From positions 62,001-126,000 of the forward strand of contig NZ_BAGC01000054.1 of NCBI RefSeq assembly GCF_000308655.1: a stretch of 64,000 bases of DNA, in the 5' to 3' direction. The DNA comes from Nocardia niigatensis NBRC 100131. GTDB lineage: Bacteria > Actinomycetota > Actinomycetes > Mycobacteriales > Mycobacteriaceae. The position numbers and the translations under genes are program-made. Under the pieces are notes generated by a model. The model made no database searches. It saw nothing but the letters and a program-made list of their open reading frames with translations, and had not been told where the DNA came from. Of this stretch, positions 58,427 through 64,000 are shown piece after piece. The number at the start of each line of letters is the position of its first letter. The first letter of the stretch is position 1.

Positions 58427-64000
<5,574 letters not shown>

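Overview
The window looks like chromosomal DNA from a high-GC mycolic-acid actinomycete, most likely Nocardia or a close relative. The case rests on very high GC with strong third-position bias, two large non-ribosomal peptide synthetase (NRPS) genes, an MbtH protein, a DUF4254-like protein, a DUF222 (13E12-type) remnant, many TetR regulators, and a leucine-catabolism operon laid out like the mycobacterial accD1-accA1-fadE19-MaoC-citE locus.

Layout. (1) 1-33084, minus strand: one uninterrupted NRPS reading frame. It starts at a TTG codon at 33084 and runs off the left edge after 11,028 codons. It has an EntF-like N-terminal condensation domain, nine complete C-A-T modules, one epimerase (module 6) and the start of a tenth module. 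Pocket residues read by eye give Ser for modules 3, 4, 7, 8 and 9 and Thr for module 5, so the product should be a long, Ser-rich, probably N-capped peptide. (2) 33205-38400: NRPS leader region, a CobM methyltransferase, a PPOX/F420-type flavoprotein, and a LuxR/NarL-type two-component pair divergent from an ABC exporter pair. (3) 38460-43030: a truncated DUF222 gene, a WYL regulator divergent from an epoxide hydrolase, then TetR, SDR and DUF4254 genes. (4) 43040-51071, minus strand: six tightly spaced or overlapping genes for leucine breakdown to acetoacetyl-CoA (carboxyltransferase, biotin carboxylase, acyl-CoA dehydrogenase, MaoC hydratase, CitE-type lyase, acetoacetyl-CoA synthetase), divergent from a TetR regulator with a palindromic intergenic operator. 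(5) 52029-57522: crotonase-fold protein, SRPBCC protein, a regulator with two TetR DNA-binding domains, a small orphan protein, a secreted lipase, a short-chain dehydrogenase remnant, and a TetR/SnoaL-like divergent pair with two clear operators. (6) 57552-64000, minus strand: the 3' end of a second NRPS (A-T-C-A-T-TE), MbtH, and three short genes absent from ordinary gene calls that encode related peptides of 48, 40 and 35 residues, closed by a strong hairpin.

The most unusual observations are: the tandem small-peptide genes behind the second NRPS; several families of short DNA repeats inserted in frame into NRPS modules, one also in the acyl-CoA carboxylase beta subunit; the size and serine-rich logic of the first NRPS; and its TTG start preceded by a minimal upstream ORF whose stop lies in a hairpin loop. 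All names rest on reading motifs in the sequence; no database search was possible.
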